Below, in pieces: positions 24,903 through 33,683 of a stretch of DNA of 64,000 bases (its first letter is position 1; the number at the start of each line of letters is the position of its first letter). The DNA comes from Sinorhizobium fredii USDA 205 (GTDB lineage: Bacteria > Pseudomonadota > Alphaproteobacteria > Rhizobiales > Rhizobiaceae), in assembly GCF_001461695.1 (NCBI RefSeq), contig NZ_AUTC01000189.1, positions 1-64,000 on the forward strand. The letters are read 5' to 3'. The position numbers were made by a program, and so were the translations under genes. Under the pieces are notes generated by a model. The model was not told where the DNA came from. It saw only the letters and a list, made by a program, of their open reading frames with translations, and did not search any database.

Positions 24903-26168
24903 TCAGTCGGCCTTGTAGCGGCGCAGCACCAGCGATGCATTGGTGCCGCCGAAACCGAAGGAATTCGACAGAGCGACGTTGATCTCGCGCTTGCGGGCAA
25001 CATGCGGCACCAGGTCGATCTTGGTCTCGACCGACGGATTGTCGAGATTGAGGGTCGGCGGAGCGACGTTGTCGCGAATCGCCAGCGCCGAAAAAATCGC
25101 TTCGACCGCACCTGCAGCCCCGAGAAGATGGCCGATCGCCGACTTCGTCGAAGACATCGAGATCCTCGAAGCGCTGTCGCCGACCAGCCGCTCGACCGCG
25201 CCGAGCTCGATCGTGTCGGCCATCGTGGATGTGCCGTGAGCGTTGATATAGTCGACGTCGGCGGCCGTCAGGCCCGCGCGCTTCAGGGCCATCTGCATGC
25301 AACGGTAGGCGCCGTCGCCGTCCTCCGAGGGGGCGGTGATGTGGAAGGCGTCGCCGGAAAGGCCGTAGCCGACCACTTCGGCGTAGATCTTGGCGCCGCG
25401 CGCCTTGGCGTGCTCGAGTTCCTCGAGGATGACAATGCCGGCGCCCTCGCCCATGACGAAGCCGTCACGATCGGCATCATAGGGACGCGATGCCCTTTGC
25501 GGATCGTCGTTGTGCTGCGTCGAGAGAGCCTTGCAGGCGGCAAAGCCCGCCAGCGAAATGCGGCAGATCGGCGATTCGGTTCCGCCCGCCACCATGACGT
25601 CGGCGTCACCGAGCGCGATGAGGCGGCTTGCATCGCCGATCGCATGCGCGCCGGTCGAACAGGCCGTGACCACCGAATGGTTCGGACCGCGCAACTTGTG
25701 ACGAATGGAAACCTGTCCGGAGGCAAGATTGATCAGGCGCCCGGGGATGAAGAAGGGCGAAAGCCGGCGCGGTCCCTTGTCGCGCAACGTGTAGCCACCC
25801 TCGACGATGCCTTCCAGGCCGCCGATGCCGGAGCCGATCAGCACGCCGGTGGCAATCTGGTCCTCGTCGCTTTCCGGCTTCCACCCAGCGTCCGCGAGCG
25901 CCATGTCGGCGGCGGCCATCGCATAGGTGATGAAGGGATCGACCTTGCGCTGCTCCTTGGGCTCCATCCAGTCGTCGGCATGGAAGGTTCCGTCGAAACC
26001 GTCACCGAAGGGGATACGGCAGGCGATCTTGGCGGGGAGGTCCTCGACCTCGAACTCGGTCACCTTTCGAGCGGCGTTGCCGCCGGCAAGAAGACGCGAC
26101 CAGCTAACCTCGGTTCCGCAACCCAAAGGAGATACCATGCCGGTACCGGTGATAACGACACGTCTCAT
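24903..26168 (-). CDS. fabF: 3-oxoacyl-[ACP] synthase II
   Basis: The 421-residue condensing enzyme elongates acyl chains by malonyl-ACP decarboxylation. The Cys nucleophile lies in VTACSTGAHAIGDA near residue 170, and both histidines are present in NAHGTSTMADT and KSAIGHLLGAAG. I start at MRRVVITGTGM (26168) because this is the family N-terminus; nine extra codons upstream are unlikely. It is downstream of acpP, with a pair of hairpins between them, and upstream of mltG. Confidence 0.96.
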   Translation of the reverse strand: MRRVVITGTGMVSPLGCGTEVSWSRLLAGGNAARKVTEFEVEDLPAKIACRIPFGDGFDGTFHADDWMEPKEQRKVDPFITYAMAAADMALADAGWKPESDEDQIATGVLIGSGIGGLEGIVEGGYTLRDKGPRRLSPFFIPGRLINLASGQVSIRHKLRGPNHSVVTACSTGAHAIGDASRLIALGDADVMVAGGTESPICRISLAGFAACKALSTQHNDDPQRASRPYDADRDGFVMGEGAGIVILEELEHAKARGAKIYAEVVGYGLSGDAFHITAPSEDGDGAYRCMQMALKRAGLTAADVDYINAHGTSTMADTIELGAVERLVGDSASRISMSSTKSAIGHLLGAAGAVEAIFSALAIRDNVAPPTLNLDNPSVETKIDLVPHVARKREINVALSNSFGFGGTNASLVLRRYKAD

Positions 26169-26335
26169 GCCCGTGACCCACCCTGATTGTTCCATTCCGG
26201 AGCAGAACCCGAACGCATACGACGAGCCCTATCCCTGCATCCCTTGCAGCTTCGACGATCAGAGGGAAAGGCGGGAGCTCTTTGCTGATCGCGACCCGCA
26301 GTCCAGGCGGGCCAGCCCACATCCCCAGGGCTGTA

Positions 26336-26375
26336 CGGGCCGCAACTTGCGGCCCGCCGGCGGCCTTGAGGCCGC
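26336..26375 (-). terminator. Tandem hairpins between acpP and fabF
   Basis: CGGGCCGC (26336-26343) pairs with GCGGCCCG (26349-26356), and GCGGCC (26360-26365) with GGCCGC (26370-26375). They lie 8 bases after the acpP stop and before fabF. There is no T run, so these may be attenuating or mRNA-stabilising hairpins rather than a full terminator; that would help keep acpP transcript levels above fabF. Confidence 0.5.
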
Positions 26376-26383
26376 AGTAACGA

Positions 26384-26620
26384 TTAGGCCTGAGCCTTTT
26401 CGATGAACTTGACGGCGTCGCCGACGGTCAGGATGGAATCTGCCGCGTCATCCGGAATCTCGACGCCGAATTCCTCTTCGAAAGCCATGACCAGTTCGAC
26501 CGTGTCGAGCGAGTCCGCGCCGAGGTCATCGATGAAGCTTGCGCCTTCGCTAACTTTTTCGGCATCGACGCCAAGATGATCAATAACAATTTTCTTCACG
26601 CGTTCTGCGATATCGCTCAT
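26384..26620 (-). CDS. acpP: Acyl carrier protein
   Basis: The 78-residue acidic protein starts MSDIAERVKKIV. The phosphopantetheine serine is in GADSLDTVELVM near residue 37. It shuttles acyl chains in fatty-acid synthesis and donates to lipid A and phospholipid pathways. An upstream ATG would add 13 basic residues and lacks support, so I use 26620. It sits between fabG and fabF as in most proteobacteria. Confidence 0.97.
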   Translation of the reverse strand: MSDIAERVKKIVIDHLGVDAEKVSEGASFIDDLGADSLDTVELVMAFEEEFGVEIPDDAADSILTVGDAVKFIEKAQA

Positions 26621-26958
26621 GTCGGAGTTCCTCGACCTTCGTTTTCTCTGCGGCGCCATTCTTGGCGCCGGTACTCATTCCCGCCTGATAGACCAAGATG
26701 GTCCACCGGGCAATCCATTCAACCGAAACGCCGAAACCCGTGACAGCAGGGGCTGCCGGACAACCTGGCCGGACCGGTCGACTGCGCACAGTCATGGCCC
26801 GATTAACACGGTTTAAGTCTGCCGCAAAGTCCGAAAATGCCCGACATTCGCTTGCTCAACATTGAATTTCAGGCATTTGGCATCAACGCGCAAACGCGCT
26901 GACCAAGGCTCCGGCGGCCGGTTGCAGGTTGCATCACCCGGTCGCCGGAAGTCCTGGG
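26621..26958. promoter_or_regulatory. fabG-acpP intergenic region (338 bases)
   Basis: This unusually long gap inside the fab cluster most likely carries a separate acpP promoter, which would explain high acpP expression. The section just before acpP is less GC-rich than flanking coding DNA. I see no RNA gene, repeat family or additional small ORF with a good ribosome site. Confidence 0.4.
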
Positions 26959-27696
26959 TCAGATCATCGCCATGCCGCCATTGACGTGAATGGTCTGGCC
27001 GGTGACGTAGCCAGCCTCGTTGGAGGCCAGATAGGCGACGGCGGAGGCGACTTCCGCACCGCTTCCCATGCGGCGCATCGGGATGGCCGCCATGATGCCT
27101 TCCTTCTGCTTGTCGTTCAGCTTGCCGGTCATCGCGCTCTCGATAAAGCCCGGCGCCACGCAATTGACCGTGACGTTTCGGGTGGCGATCTCCTGGGCGA
27201 GCGACTTGGAGAAGCCGATCATGCCCGCCTTCGACGCGCAATAATTGGCCTGGCCCGGATTGCCGGTGACGCCGACGACCGAGGTAATGTTGACGATGCG
27301 GCCGAAGCGCCGGCGCATCATCGGATGCGTCAGCTCGCGGGTCAGCCGGAAGACGGCCGTCAGGTTGACTTCCAGGACATTGTCCCAGTCTTCGTCGCTC
27401 ATGCGGACGAAAAGGCCGTCCTTGGTGATGCCGGCATTGTTGACGAGGATATCCACCCCGCCGAGCTCCGTCTCCGCCTTCTCGCCGAGCGCCTTGACTT
27501 CGGCGCGATCGGAAAGATTTGCCGGGAAGATCTGCACGCGCTCGCCAAGCGAATTGGCGAGCGCCTCGAGCTTCTCGACGCGGGTGCCGTGGAGGCCGAC
27601 AATTGCGCCTTGAGCGTGCAGCATGCGGGCGATTTCCTCGCCGATGCCGCCGGATGCGCCGGTAATGAGAGCCTTGCGGCCGGAAAGATCGAACAT
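26959..27696 (-). CDS. fabG: 3-oxoacyl-[ACP] reductase
   Basis: The 245-residue short-chain dehydrogenase performs the first reduction in each elongation cycle. It has the NADPH-binding TGASGGIGEEIA (about residues 13-24), NNAG (about 86-89), catalytic Ser in ITSVVG (near 138) and YCASKAG (about 151-157), and ends AMI like most FabG proteins. It is 26 bases downstream of fabD, so the two are co-transcribed. Confidence 0.96.
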   Translation of the reverse strand: MFDLSGRKALITGASGGIGEEIARMLHAQGAIVGLHGTRVEKLEALANSLGERVQIFPANLSDRAEVKALGEKAETELGGVDILVNNAGITKDGLFVRMSDEDWDNVLEVNLTAVFRLTRELTHPMMRRRFGRIVNITSVVGVTGNPGQANYCASKAGMIGFSKSLAQEIATRNVTVNCVAPGFIESAMTGKLNDKQKEGIMAAIPMRRMGSGAEVASAVAYLASNEAGYVTGQTIHVNGGMAMI

Positions 27697-27722
27697 GGAT
27701 TTCTCCCTTGTAATTGAGGTGC

Positions 27723-28667
27723 TCAGGCCAGAAGGGCGGCAAGCGCCGCGTCGATATCGGCGGGCGTATTGACGGCAATGCCGTTGACGGTCTTGTCGAT
27801 GCGTCGGGCAAGGCCGGTCAGCACCTTGCCCGAGCCGATCTCATAGAGCGTCGTCACGTCGTTGGCGGCGAACCATTGAACCGTCTCACGCCAACGCACC
27901 TGGCCGGTCACCTGCTCGACCAGCAGCCGGGCGACCTCGCCGGCATCGCTGACCGGGGCGGCCAGGACATTGGCGACGACCGGTACGACCGGATCGCGCT
28001 TCTCGACCTTGGCAAGGGCTTCGCGCATGGCTTCGGCGGCGGGCGCCATCAGGGAGGAGTGGAAGGGTGCGGAGACCGGCAGCATCAAAGCACGCTTGGC
28101 GCCTTTTTCCGTGGCGAGTGCGGCCGCCTTTTCCACCGCCTGCTTCTCGCCCGAGATCACGAGCTGCCCCCCGCCGTTGTCGTTGGCGATCTGGCAGGCG
28201 CCGAGCGACGACGCTTCACGACAGACCGCCTCGACATCGTCATGCTCCAGGCCGATGATCGCCGCCATCGCGCCCTTGCCGACCGGGACGGCCGCCTGCA
28301 TCGCATTGCCGCGAATGCCCAGCAGCCGCGCCGTGTCGGCAAGCGAAAAGGTCCCGGCCGCACAAAGCGCCGAGTATTCGCCGAGCGAATGGCCGGCCAC
28401 GAAGGAGACCTTGCTTCCGAGATCGAGCCCCCTGGCCTCCAGCACGCGGATCACGGCGATCGAAACCGCCATCAGCGCCGGTTGTGCATTCGCCGTCAGT
28501 ATCAGGGTTTCCTCCGGACCGTTCCAGATAGTGTCGGAGAGCTTTTCGCCAAGCGCGTCGTCGACTTCGGCGAAGACGGCAGCGGCCTCCGGAAAGGCGT
28601 CGGCCAGGTCCTTGCCCATGCCGACAGCCTGGCTGCCTTGACCGGGAAACGTGAATGCAATGCTCAT
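27723..28667 (-). CDS. fabD: Malonyl CoA-acyl carrier protein transacylase
   Basis: The 314-residue transacylase loads malonyl groups on AcpP. It starts MSIAFTFPGQGSQ and has the active-site serine in VAGHSLGEYSAL near residue 93, with the partner His in SAPFHSSLM near 200. I chose 28667 over an ATG 33 bases upstream because FPGQGSQ belongs at residues 7-13 in this family. It is the first gene of the fabD-fabG-acpP-fabF run. Confidence 0.96.
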   Translation of the reverse strand: MSIAFTFPGQGSQAVGMGKDLADAFPEAAAVFAEVDDALGEKLSDTIWNGPEETLILTANAQPALMAVSIAVIRVLEARGLDLGSKVSFVAGHSLGEYSALCAAGTFSLADTARLLGIRGNAMQAAVPVGKGAMAAIIGLEHDDVEAVCREASSLGACQIANDNGGGQLVISGEKQAVEKAAALATEKGAKRALMLPVSAPFHSSLMAPAAEAMREALAKVEKRDPVVPVVANVLAAPVSDAGEVARLLVEQVTGQVRWRETVQWFAANDVTTLYEIGSGKVLTGLARRIDKTVNGIAVNTPADIDAALAALLA

Positions 28668-28997
28668 CAGGAGTGCCCTTCCCTGGATCTCGACGGGCAA
28701 TTTTCCGGCCCGTCGCCATCTGCTCTCTTGGTATCCGGGCGGAATGCGGGCGCAACCGCCTCAACTTCCTACCCCACCCGTGTTTTCCTCTCCATTCACA
28801 TTCCTGAACGGCGAGTCAAGCGCGGAGCTTCGCCGGTTGCGGGCTTTTGCCCTTGATCTTCGTCAATCGAGGCGTAAGTTTGCCCCGCATCGCCGCATCC
28901 GTTCGATATCCTCCGGGTTGTGGCATCACCCTATTCGAGGGCGGCGCGTCTTTCCCTCCCACCGACGCGCCTTCGCCAGCACAAGGAACGTCACTTC
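28668..28997. promoter_or_regulatory. Divergent intergenic region between fabD and an aldo/keto reductase (330 bases)
   Basis: It must hold the promoter of the fab operon (minus) and that of the aldo/keto reductase gene (plus). No palindromic repeat or RNA gene is evident. In-frame upstream extensions of the reductase ORF reach into this region but have no family similarity. Confidence 0.4.
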
Positions 28998-30041
28998 ATG
29001 CGCTACAACACGCTCGGCCGCACCGGCATCAAGGTTTCCGAAATCTGCCTCGGCACCATGACCTGGGGCTCGCAGAATACGCCGATCGAAGCCCACGGGC
29101 AGCTCGACTATGCATTTGAGTGCGGCGTCAACTTCATCGACACCGCCGAACTCTATCCGACGACGCCGCTGTCGGCCGAAACCTACGGCAATACCGAGCG
29201 CATCATCGGCGACTGGCTGGCTGGCCGCCGCCGGCGTGACGATGTGGTGCTTGCCACCAAGGTCGCCGGCCCCGGCCGACCCTATATCCGCAACGGCGGG
29301 CCGATGACGCCGGAAGGAATTGCCGAAGCCCTCGATGCCAGCCTCACGCGGCTGAAGACCGACTATGTCGATCTCTACCAGCTCCACTGGCCCAATCGTG
29401 GCCACTATCACTTCCGCAACGCCTGGTCCTACGACCCGTCGCGGCAGGACAAGGCACATGTCGCCGCCGACCTGAGGGCCATTCTCGACAAGCTCGGCGA
29501 CCTTGTGAAGGCCGGCAAGATCCGCGCCATCGGCCTTTCGAACGATACCGCCTGGGGCGCGATGAAGATGCTCGACCTGTCGGAGAAACATGGCCTGCCG
29601 CGCGTCGCCACCGTCCAGAACGAATATAACCTGCTTTACCGCGCCTACGACCTCGATCTCGCCGAACTGTCACATCATGAAGATGTCGGGCTGCTTGCCT
29701 ATTCGCCGCTCGCCGCCGGTCTCTTGACGGGCAAATATCTCGACGGAGCCAGGCCCGCCGGGTCGCGCCTGTCGATCAACGGCGACCTCGGCGGCCGCTT
29801 CACGCCGCACCAGGAGCCGGCGGTCGCCGCCTATGTGGCGCTGGCGCGCGAGCACGGCCTCGACCCGGCGCAGATGGCGCTCGCCTTCTGCCTGACGCGC
29901 CCCTTCATGGCTTCCGTCATCATCGGCGCAACATCGATCAAGCAGCTGAAGACCGATATCAGCGCCGCCGACATCGCGCTTTCGCAGGACGTGCTGAACG
30001 GCATCCGCCGCCTGCATCGGCTCTATCCGGCGCCGATCTGA
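28998..30041 (+). CDS. Aldo/keto reductase (Tas-like)
   Basis: The 347-residue NADPH-dependent oxidoreductase starts MRYNTLGRTGIKVSEICLG. The catalytic tetrad is visible as FIDTAELYP (Asp and Tyr, about residues 45-53), LATKVAG (Lys near 83) and YQLHWPNR (His near 127). The HWPNR motif and length resemble the Tas/YghZ-type aldo/keto reductases. I use 28998 because the first 26 codons of the longer frame lack similarity. Substrate unknown; no functional partner adjoins it. Confidence 0.9.
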   Translation: MRYNTLGRTGIKVSEICLGTMTWGSQNTPIEAHGQLDYAFECGVNFIDTAELYPTTPLSAETYGNTERIIGDWLAGRRRRDDVVLATKVAGPGRPYIRNGGPMTPEGIAEALDASLTRLKTDYVDLYQLHWPNRGHYHFRNAWSYDPSRQDKAHVAADLRAILDKLGDLVKAGKIRAIGLSNDTAWGAMKMLDLSEKHGLPRVATVQNEYNLLYRAYDLDLAELSHHEDVGLLAYSPLAAGLLTGKYLDGARPAGSRLSINGDLGGRFTPHQEPAVAAYVALAREHGLDPAQMALAFCLTRPFMASVIIGATSIKQLKTDISAADIALSQDVLNGIRRLHRLYPAPI

Positions 30042-30076
30042 GCGACGCCGAGCTCCTCTGGGCGGTAAACCGCGCC

Positions 30077-30409
30077 TCAGGCTGCCATCTGCCGGCAGCT
30101 TTCGGCGCAACGCTGGCAGGCGTCGACGCATTCGGCCATGCCGCCGATGCGTTCGCAGTCGGCCGCGCATTCGGCGCAGATCTCTGCGCATTCGCCGCAG
30201 ACATGCCGGTGATGGGGCGTTCCGATCAGCATGAAATGCGCCGAAGTCCGGCATATCTCGGCGCAGGCCATCATCAGCCGGAAATGATCCGGCTCCGTGT
30301 GCTTGCCGCCCGCCTCCAGGCAATGGTTCATTGCCGTCGAAAGACAGGCGCGGTAGCAGGCGAGGCAATTCTCTATGCACTCCTGCATCTTTGGATCGAT
30401 ATGGTGCAT
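30077..30409 (-). CDS. Cysteine-rich four-helix-bundle copper-binding protein
   Basis: The 110-residue protein begins MHHIDPKMQECIENC and contains many Cys-x-x-Cys or Cys-x3-Cys pairs spaced along helices: CIENCLACYRAC, CAEIC, CGECAEICAECAADC and CVDACQRCAESC. This is the DUF326/Csp-type pattern, a four-helix bundle whose core thiols bind Cu(I). Family members store or buffer copper. No Tat or Sec signal is visible, so it is probably cytosolic (Csp3-like). I use the start at 30409, since upstream residues are not cysteine-rich and lack family likeness. Confidence 0.88.
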   Translation of the reverse strand: MHHIDPKMQECIENCLACYRACLSTAMNHCLEAGGKHTEPDHFRLMMACAEICRTSAHFMLIGTPHHRHVCGECAEICAECAADCERIGGMAECVDACQRCAESCRQMAA

Positions 30410-30777
30410 CGTCTTCTCCTGCAGTTTTCCAACCCTGGCCAACAAGGAAGGGGAGCGATTGTTCCGCAGCTTGGTGCCGCGGGCGCTTCCAGAAATCGAG
30501 GGCAGCGCACGATCTTCCAATCGCGCCTTGCATTTCGGCCGAAAATCCGTATAAGCGCGCTGTTCGAAACGCCCGGTCTTCTGGCTGGTGGCTGAACGGA
30601 GGGCCGGCTTCCATCCCGGAGGCCGCCAGGAACGACAAGAGTTCCGGCCTCCCGTGTCTCCGCTCTCGACCGTCTCGATACAACACTTTCTTGCCGGCTC
30701 ATCGCAGCCAATAAGAACAGTCGTTGAGGCTTAGCCGCCGAGGTCCGGGCTGATTAACGCAAGAAAGGCAAGCCACA
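30410..30777. promoter_or_regulatory. Divergent intergenic region between the copper protein and rpsF (368 bases)
   Basis: This gap holds the promoters of the Cys-rich copper protein (minus) and of the rpsF-rpsR operon (plus). The last 100 bases before rpsF are the expected ribosomal-protein leader. I cannot identify a known S6:S18 leader RNA structure by eye, and I see no further gene. Confidence 0.4.
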
Positions 30778-31227
30778 ATGGCTCTTTATGAACACGTATT
30801 CCTCGCCCGGCAGGACATCACGCCGCAGCAGGTTGATGCCCTGGTCGAACAGTACAAGGGTGTCCTCGAAGCGAACGGCGGCAAGGTCGGTCGTGTCGAG
30901 AACTGGGGCCTGAAGTCCCTCACCTACCGCATCAAGAAGAACCGCAAGGCTCACTACGTCCTCATGGACATCGATGCTCCGGCACCGGCAGTTCACGAAG
31001 TCGAGCGCCAGATGCGCATCAACGAAGACATCCTGCGCTACATGACGATCGCCGTCGAGAAGCACGAGGAAGGTCCGTCCGCGATGATGCAGAAGCGCGA
31101 CCGTGACGACCGTCCGCGCCGCGACGGCGACCGTCCGGATCGTGGTGGTTTCGGTGACCGTGGTCCGCGCCCGGACCGTGGCGATCGTGACGACCGTCCG
31201 CGCCGCCCGCGCGAAGACCGCGCGTAA
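30778..31227 (+). CDS. rpsF: 30S ribosomal protein S6
   Basis: The 149-residue protein starts MALYEHVFLARQDIT and its first 100 residues are a normal S6 domain, which pairs with S18 on the 30S platform. Residues about 103-149 are an extra tail made almost only of Arg, Asp, Gly and Pro, in imperfect RDDRPRRDGDRPDRG-type repeats. Long charged S6 tails occur in Alphaproteobacteria. It is followed by rpsR, DUF2232, rplI and dnaB, a widespread order. Confidence 0.96.
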   Translation: MALYEHVFLARQDITPQQVDALVEQYKGVLEANGGKVGRVENWGLKSLTYRIKKNRKAHYVLMDIDAPAPAVHEVERQMRINEDILRYMTIAVEKHEEGPSAMMQKRDRDDRPRRDGDRPDRGGFGDRGPRPDRGDRDDRPRRPREDRA

Positions 31228-31252
31228 TCAGAAACTTTAGGAGATAAAGACA

Positions 31253-31501
31253 ATGGCTGAAGTTTCTTCCGCTCCGGTCCGCCGCCCGTTCCACCGCCGC
31301 CGCAAGACCTGCCCCTTCTCGGGCGCAAACGCGCCGCGGATCGACTACAAGGACGTTCGTCTCCTGCAGCGCTACATTTCCGAGCGCGGCAAGATCGTTC
31401 CTTCCCGCATCACGGCCGTTTCCCAGAAGAAGCAGCGCGAGCTCGCCCAGGCGATCAAGCGTGCACGCTTCCTCGGCCTGCTGCCCTACGTCGTATCGTA
31501 A
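31253..31501 (+). CDS. rpsR: 30S ribosomal protein S18
   Basis: The 82-residue protein shows the S18 hallmarks RRKTCPFSG near residue 17, IDYKDVRLLQRYISERGKI (about 29-47) and RARFLGLLPYV at the end. It binds 16S rRNA beside S6. A ribosome site TAGGAG sits ahead of its ATG. It lies 25 bases after rpsF. Confidence 0.97.
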   Translation: MAEVSSAPVRRPFHRRRKTCPFSGANAPRIDYKDVRLLQRYISERGKIVPSRITAVSQKKQRELAQAIKRARFLGLLPYVVS

Positions 31502-31692
31502 GGCTGACTCTCCGTTGGGCGTCTGACTCAACGGTAGCTGACTCCGCGTCAAGGCGCTTCCTTCGGGTGAGCGGCTTGACGCCTCCCTTCCGCGGTGGGC
31601 GCGGATCGGAACCGGCGCGGAATGCGCCAAAATCCCATGTTGGGGCAGGCAAAGAGCGCGCCCCTAACTGCGTTTGAAGCAGGACAGCGAAC

Positions 31693-32646
31693 GTGCAGAA
31701 CTGGAACAGGACATCGCTGATCACCGGCGCGCTTGCCGGTATCGCCGCCGCCCTTCTTTCGATGGGCGCGAACACGCAGTCGTCCCTTGCAATCGTTCTC
31801 TATGCCGCTTCCGCACTGCCGATCCTGATTGCCGGGCTCGGCTGGGGCAACGCCGCGGCGGTCACCGCGATCATCGCGGCGGGCGTTACGGCGGCAAGCC
31901 TGGTTTCGTCCTATTTCGCGCTGCTCATCCTGGTCGTCACGCTGGTTCCGGCCGGCTGGCTCAGCCATCTCGCCAATCTGGCGCGCCCGGCCCCGGAACT
32001 CGGCGGCCCCGAGGGCGCGCTTGCCTGGTATCCGCTCTCCGACATCCTCGGCCACCTCGCCGGACTCGTTACCCTCGGCATGATCATCGTCGCGACCATC
32101 GTCGGATATGATTCAAGCGTCTCCGACCTGATGGTCGACATGGTCGTCGAGGCGGTGAAGGCCCAGGAGCCGCTCTACAATCCCGACGCGGCCGCCATTG
32201 CCCAACTCAAGTCGATGTTCACACTGGCGCTGCCGCTTGTGCAGGGCGCGATCTGGGTGGTCATGCTGTTTGCGGCCTATTACATCGCGACGCGGATCGT
32301 ACAGATGTCGGGACGATCCGTCCGGCCGCGCGAGGACATCCCCTCGTCCCTCAGGATGCATCGCAACGCCATCTTCGTCTTCCTCGCCGGGCTCATCCTG
32401 ACGTTTCTGGGCGGGGCGCCGGCGGCGATCGGCGCGCTCGTCTGCGGGACTTTCGGGGCGGGGTTCCTGCTCTCGGGCTTCGCCTCATTCCATTTCCGCA
32501 CGCGTGGCAAGTCCTGGCGGCTTCCCGTGCTGTGGATCGCCTATCTGTCGGTGCTCGTCTTCACGATCCCGGCGGTCTTCTTCCTCCTGTCCGGATTGAC
32601 CGACACGCGACGCACCATCGCAGTCACACCGGCGGGAAAAAGCTAA
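31693..32646 (+). CDS. DUF2232 domain-containing membrane protein
   Basis: The 317-residue protein is highly hydrophobic, with about eight membrane segments spread from residue 10 to the C-terminus. It matches the DUF2232 (YybS-like) protein commonly found between rpsR and rplI. The function is unknown; the fold has been compared with small-molecule transporter S-components. I start at the GTG/ATG-frame methionine at 31693 that follows a purine-rich stretch. It ends 35 bases before rplI and is likely in the same transcript. Confidence 0.85.
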
Positions 32647-32681
32647 CCAACGAACAATGCCAAACTGAAAGGAAACTCAAC

Positions 32682-33256
32682 ATGGAAGTCATTCTCCTCG
32701 AACGCATCGCCAAGCTCGGCCAGATGGGCGAAACCGTAAAGGTTCGCGACGGCTTTGCCGTAACTACCTGCTGCCGCTCGGCAAGGCGCTGCGCGCCAAC
32801 GCCGCCAACAAAGCCCGCTTCGATTCCGAGCGTGCAACGCTCGAGGCCCGCAACCTCGAGCGCAAGTCGGAAGCCCAGACGGTTGCCGAGAAGCTCGACG
32901 GAAAATCCTTCGTGATCGTCCGCACGGCCGGCGAAACCGGCCAGCTTTACGGTTCGGTTGCCGCACGCGACATCGTCGACGTGCTGGCCGCTGAAGGCTT
33001 CAACATCAACCGCAACCAGGTCAACCTCAACCAGCCGATCAAGTCGATCGGCGTTCACAAGGTGACGTTGCACCTGCACGCGGAAGTCGACGTCGTCGTC
33101 GAACTCAACGTCGCGCGTTCGGCCGAAGAGGCCGAGCGTCAGGCGAAGGGCGAAAGCCTGACCTCGGCCGAGGCGATCTACGGCGTCGACGAAGATGCCC
33201 TGAAGCCGGAAGACTTCTTCAATCCGGAAGCCGAGTTCGCTGCCGAAGAAGAATAA
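32682..33256 (+). pseudogene. rplI: 50S ribosomal protein L9, apparent single-base frameshift
   Basis: The start [26 protein letters not shown] is perfect L9, but after Ala26 the frame shifts. The DNA reads GCCGTAAC where GCCCGTAAC (A-R-N) is expected, so one C is missing near 32757-32760. The original frame goes on as unrelated residues to a stop at 32913-32915. The next frame resumes proper L9 ([10 protein letters not shown], then LERKSEAQ and VTLHLHAEVDVVVELNV) to 33256. Restoring the base gives 191 residues, a normal L9. This may be a sequencing or assembly error in a C run or a true mutation; rplI is dispensable in E. coli, so loss is not impossible. The ribosome site AAAGGAAA is intact. 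Confidence 0.85.
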
Positions 33257-33281
33257 GGTTCAGCCACGGAGCTGAAACAAG

Positions 33282-33312
33282 AAGCCCGGATCCCCGATCC
33301 GGGCTTTTCTTT
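33282..33312 (+). terminator. Intrinsic terminator after rplI
   Basis: Eleven-base arms AAGCCCGGATC (33282-33292) and GATCCGGGCTT (33296-33306) close on CCC and are followed by TTCTTTT. It ends the rpsF-rpsR-DUF2232-rplI operon, so dnaB has its own promoter. Confidence 0.9.
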
Positions 33313-33393
33313 TGCCGTCACGAACGGTGTGCGAAGGCGATTCCCGGACGACGCGCGAAAGCGAATCAGATAGATTTGTGACCGACCTTGGTC

Positions 33394-33437
33394 CTACAGC
33401 GCCGTGCGTCTTTTCATGCGCACAAAGGTCGCTGTAG
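33394..33437. repeat. Palindromic intergenic repeat, family C, copy 2
   Basis: Arms CTACAGCG (33394-33401) and CGCTGTAG (33430-33437) enclose a weaker inner pair around GTGCG/CGCAC. It precedes a family B element by 12 bases, the mirror image of the arrangement at 3630-3732. Confidence 0.8.
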
Positions 33438-33449
33438 CACTTTGAATTG

Positions 33450-33496
33450 CTGCATGTTTTTATCCTTAAATCGGCACGATTCAAGGAAACATGCAG
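33450..33496. repeat. Palindromic intergenic repeat, family B, copy 2
   Basis: Nested arms CTGCATGTTT (33450-33459) / AAACATGCAG (33487-33496) and CCTTAAATCG (33464-33473) / CGATTCAAGG (33477-33486). It lies between the rplI terminator and the dnaB promoter region. Confidence 0.8.
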
Positions 33497-33683
33497 GAGC
33501 GCAATGCCCGGCGTGGCATGTTTCGGGTCCACCCGCGCCCCCTGTGAATCAGTGTGAACAACCGCCAAAATTCGCTGGCGGAGTCGCAAGCTACGGCACT
33601 GTTGCACAGCTACACTAGACGTGGCCGAGGGCAGCCAGCAAACCAATTGGCTCACGGAAACTAGAGGCGGACACGGACCTACC
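33497..33683 (+). promoter_or_regulatory. dnaB upstream region
   Basis: The rplI-dnaB gap totals 427 bases: terminator at 33282-33312, repeats C and B at 33394-33496, then this 187-base stretch that should carry the dnaB promoter. I cannot assign boxes with confidence. Confidence 0.4.

Noticed and set aside
32682..32915. Programmed ribosomal frameshift in rplI
   Set aside because: No slippery heptamer or downstream structure is evident and L9 is not known to use recoding; a one-base deletion or sequence error explains the break.
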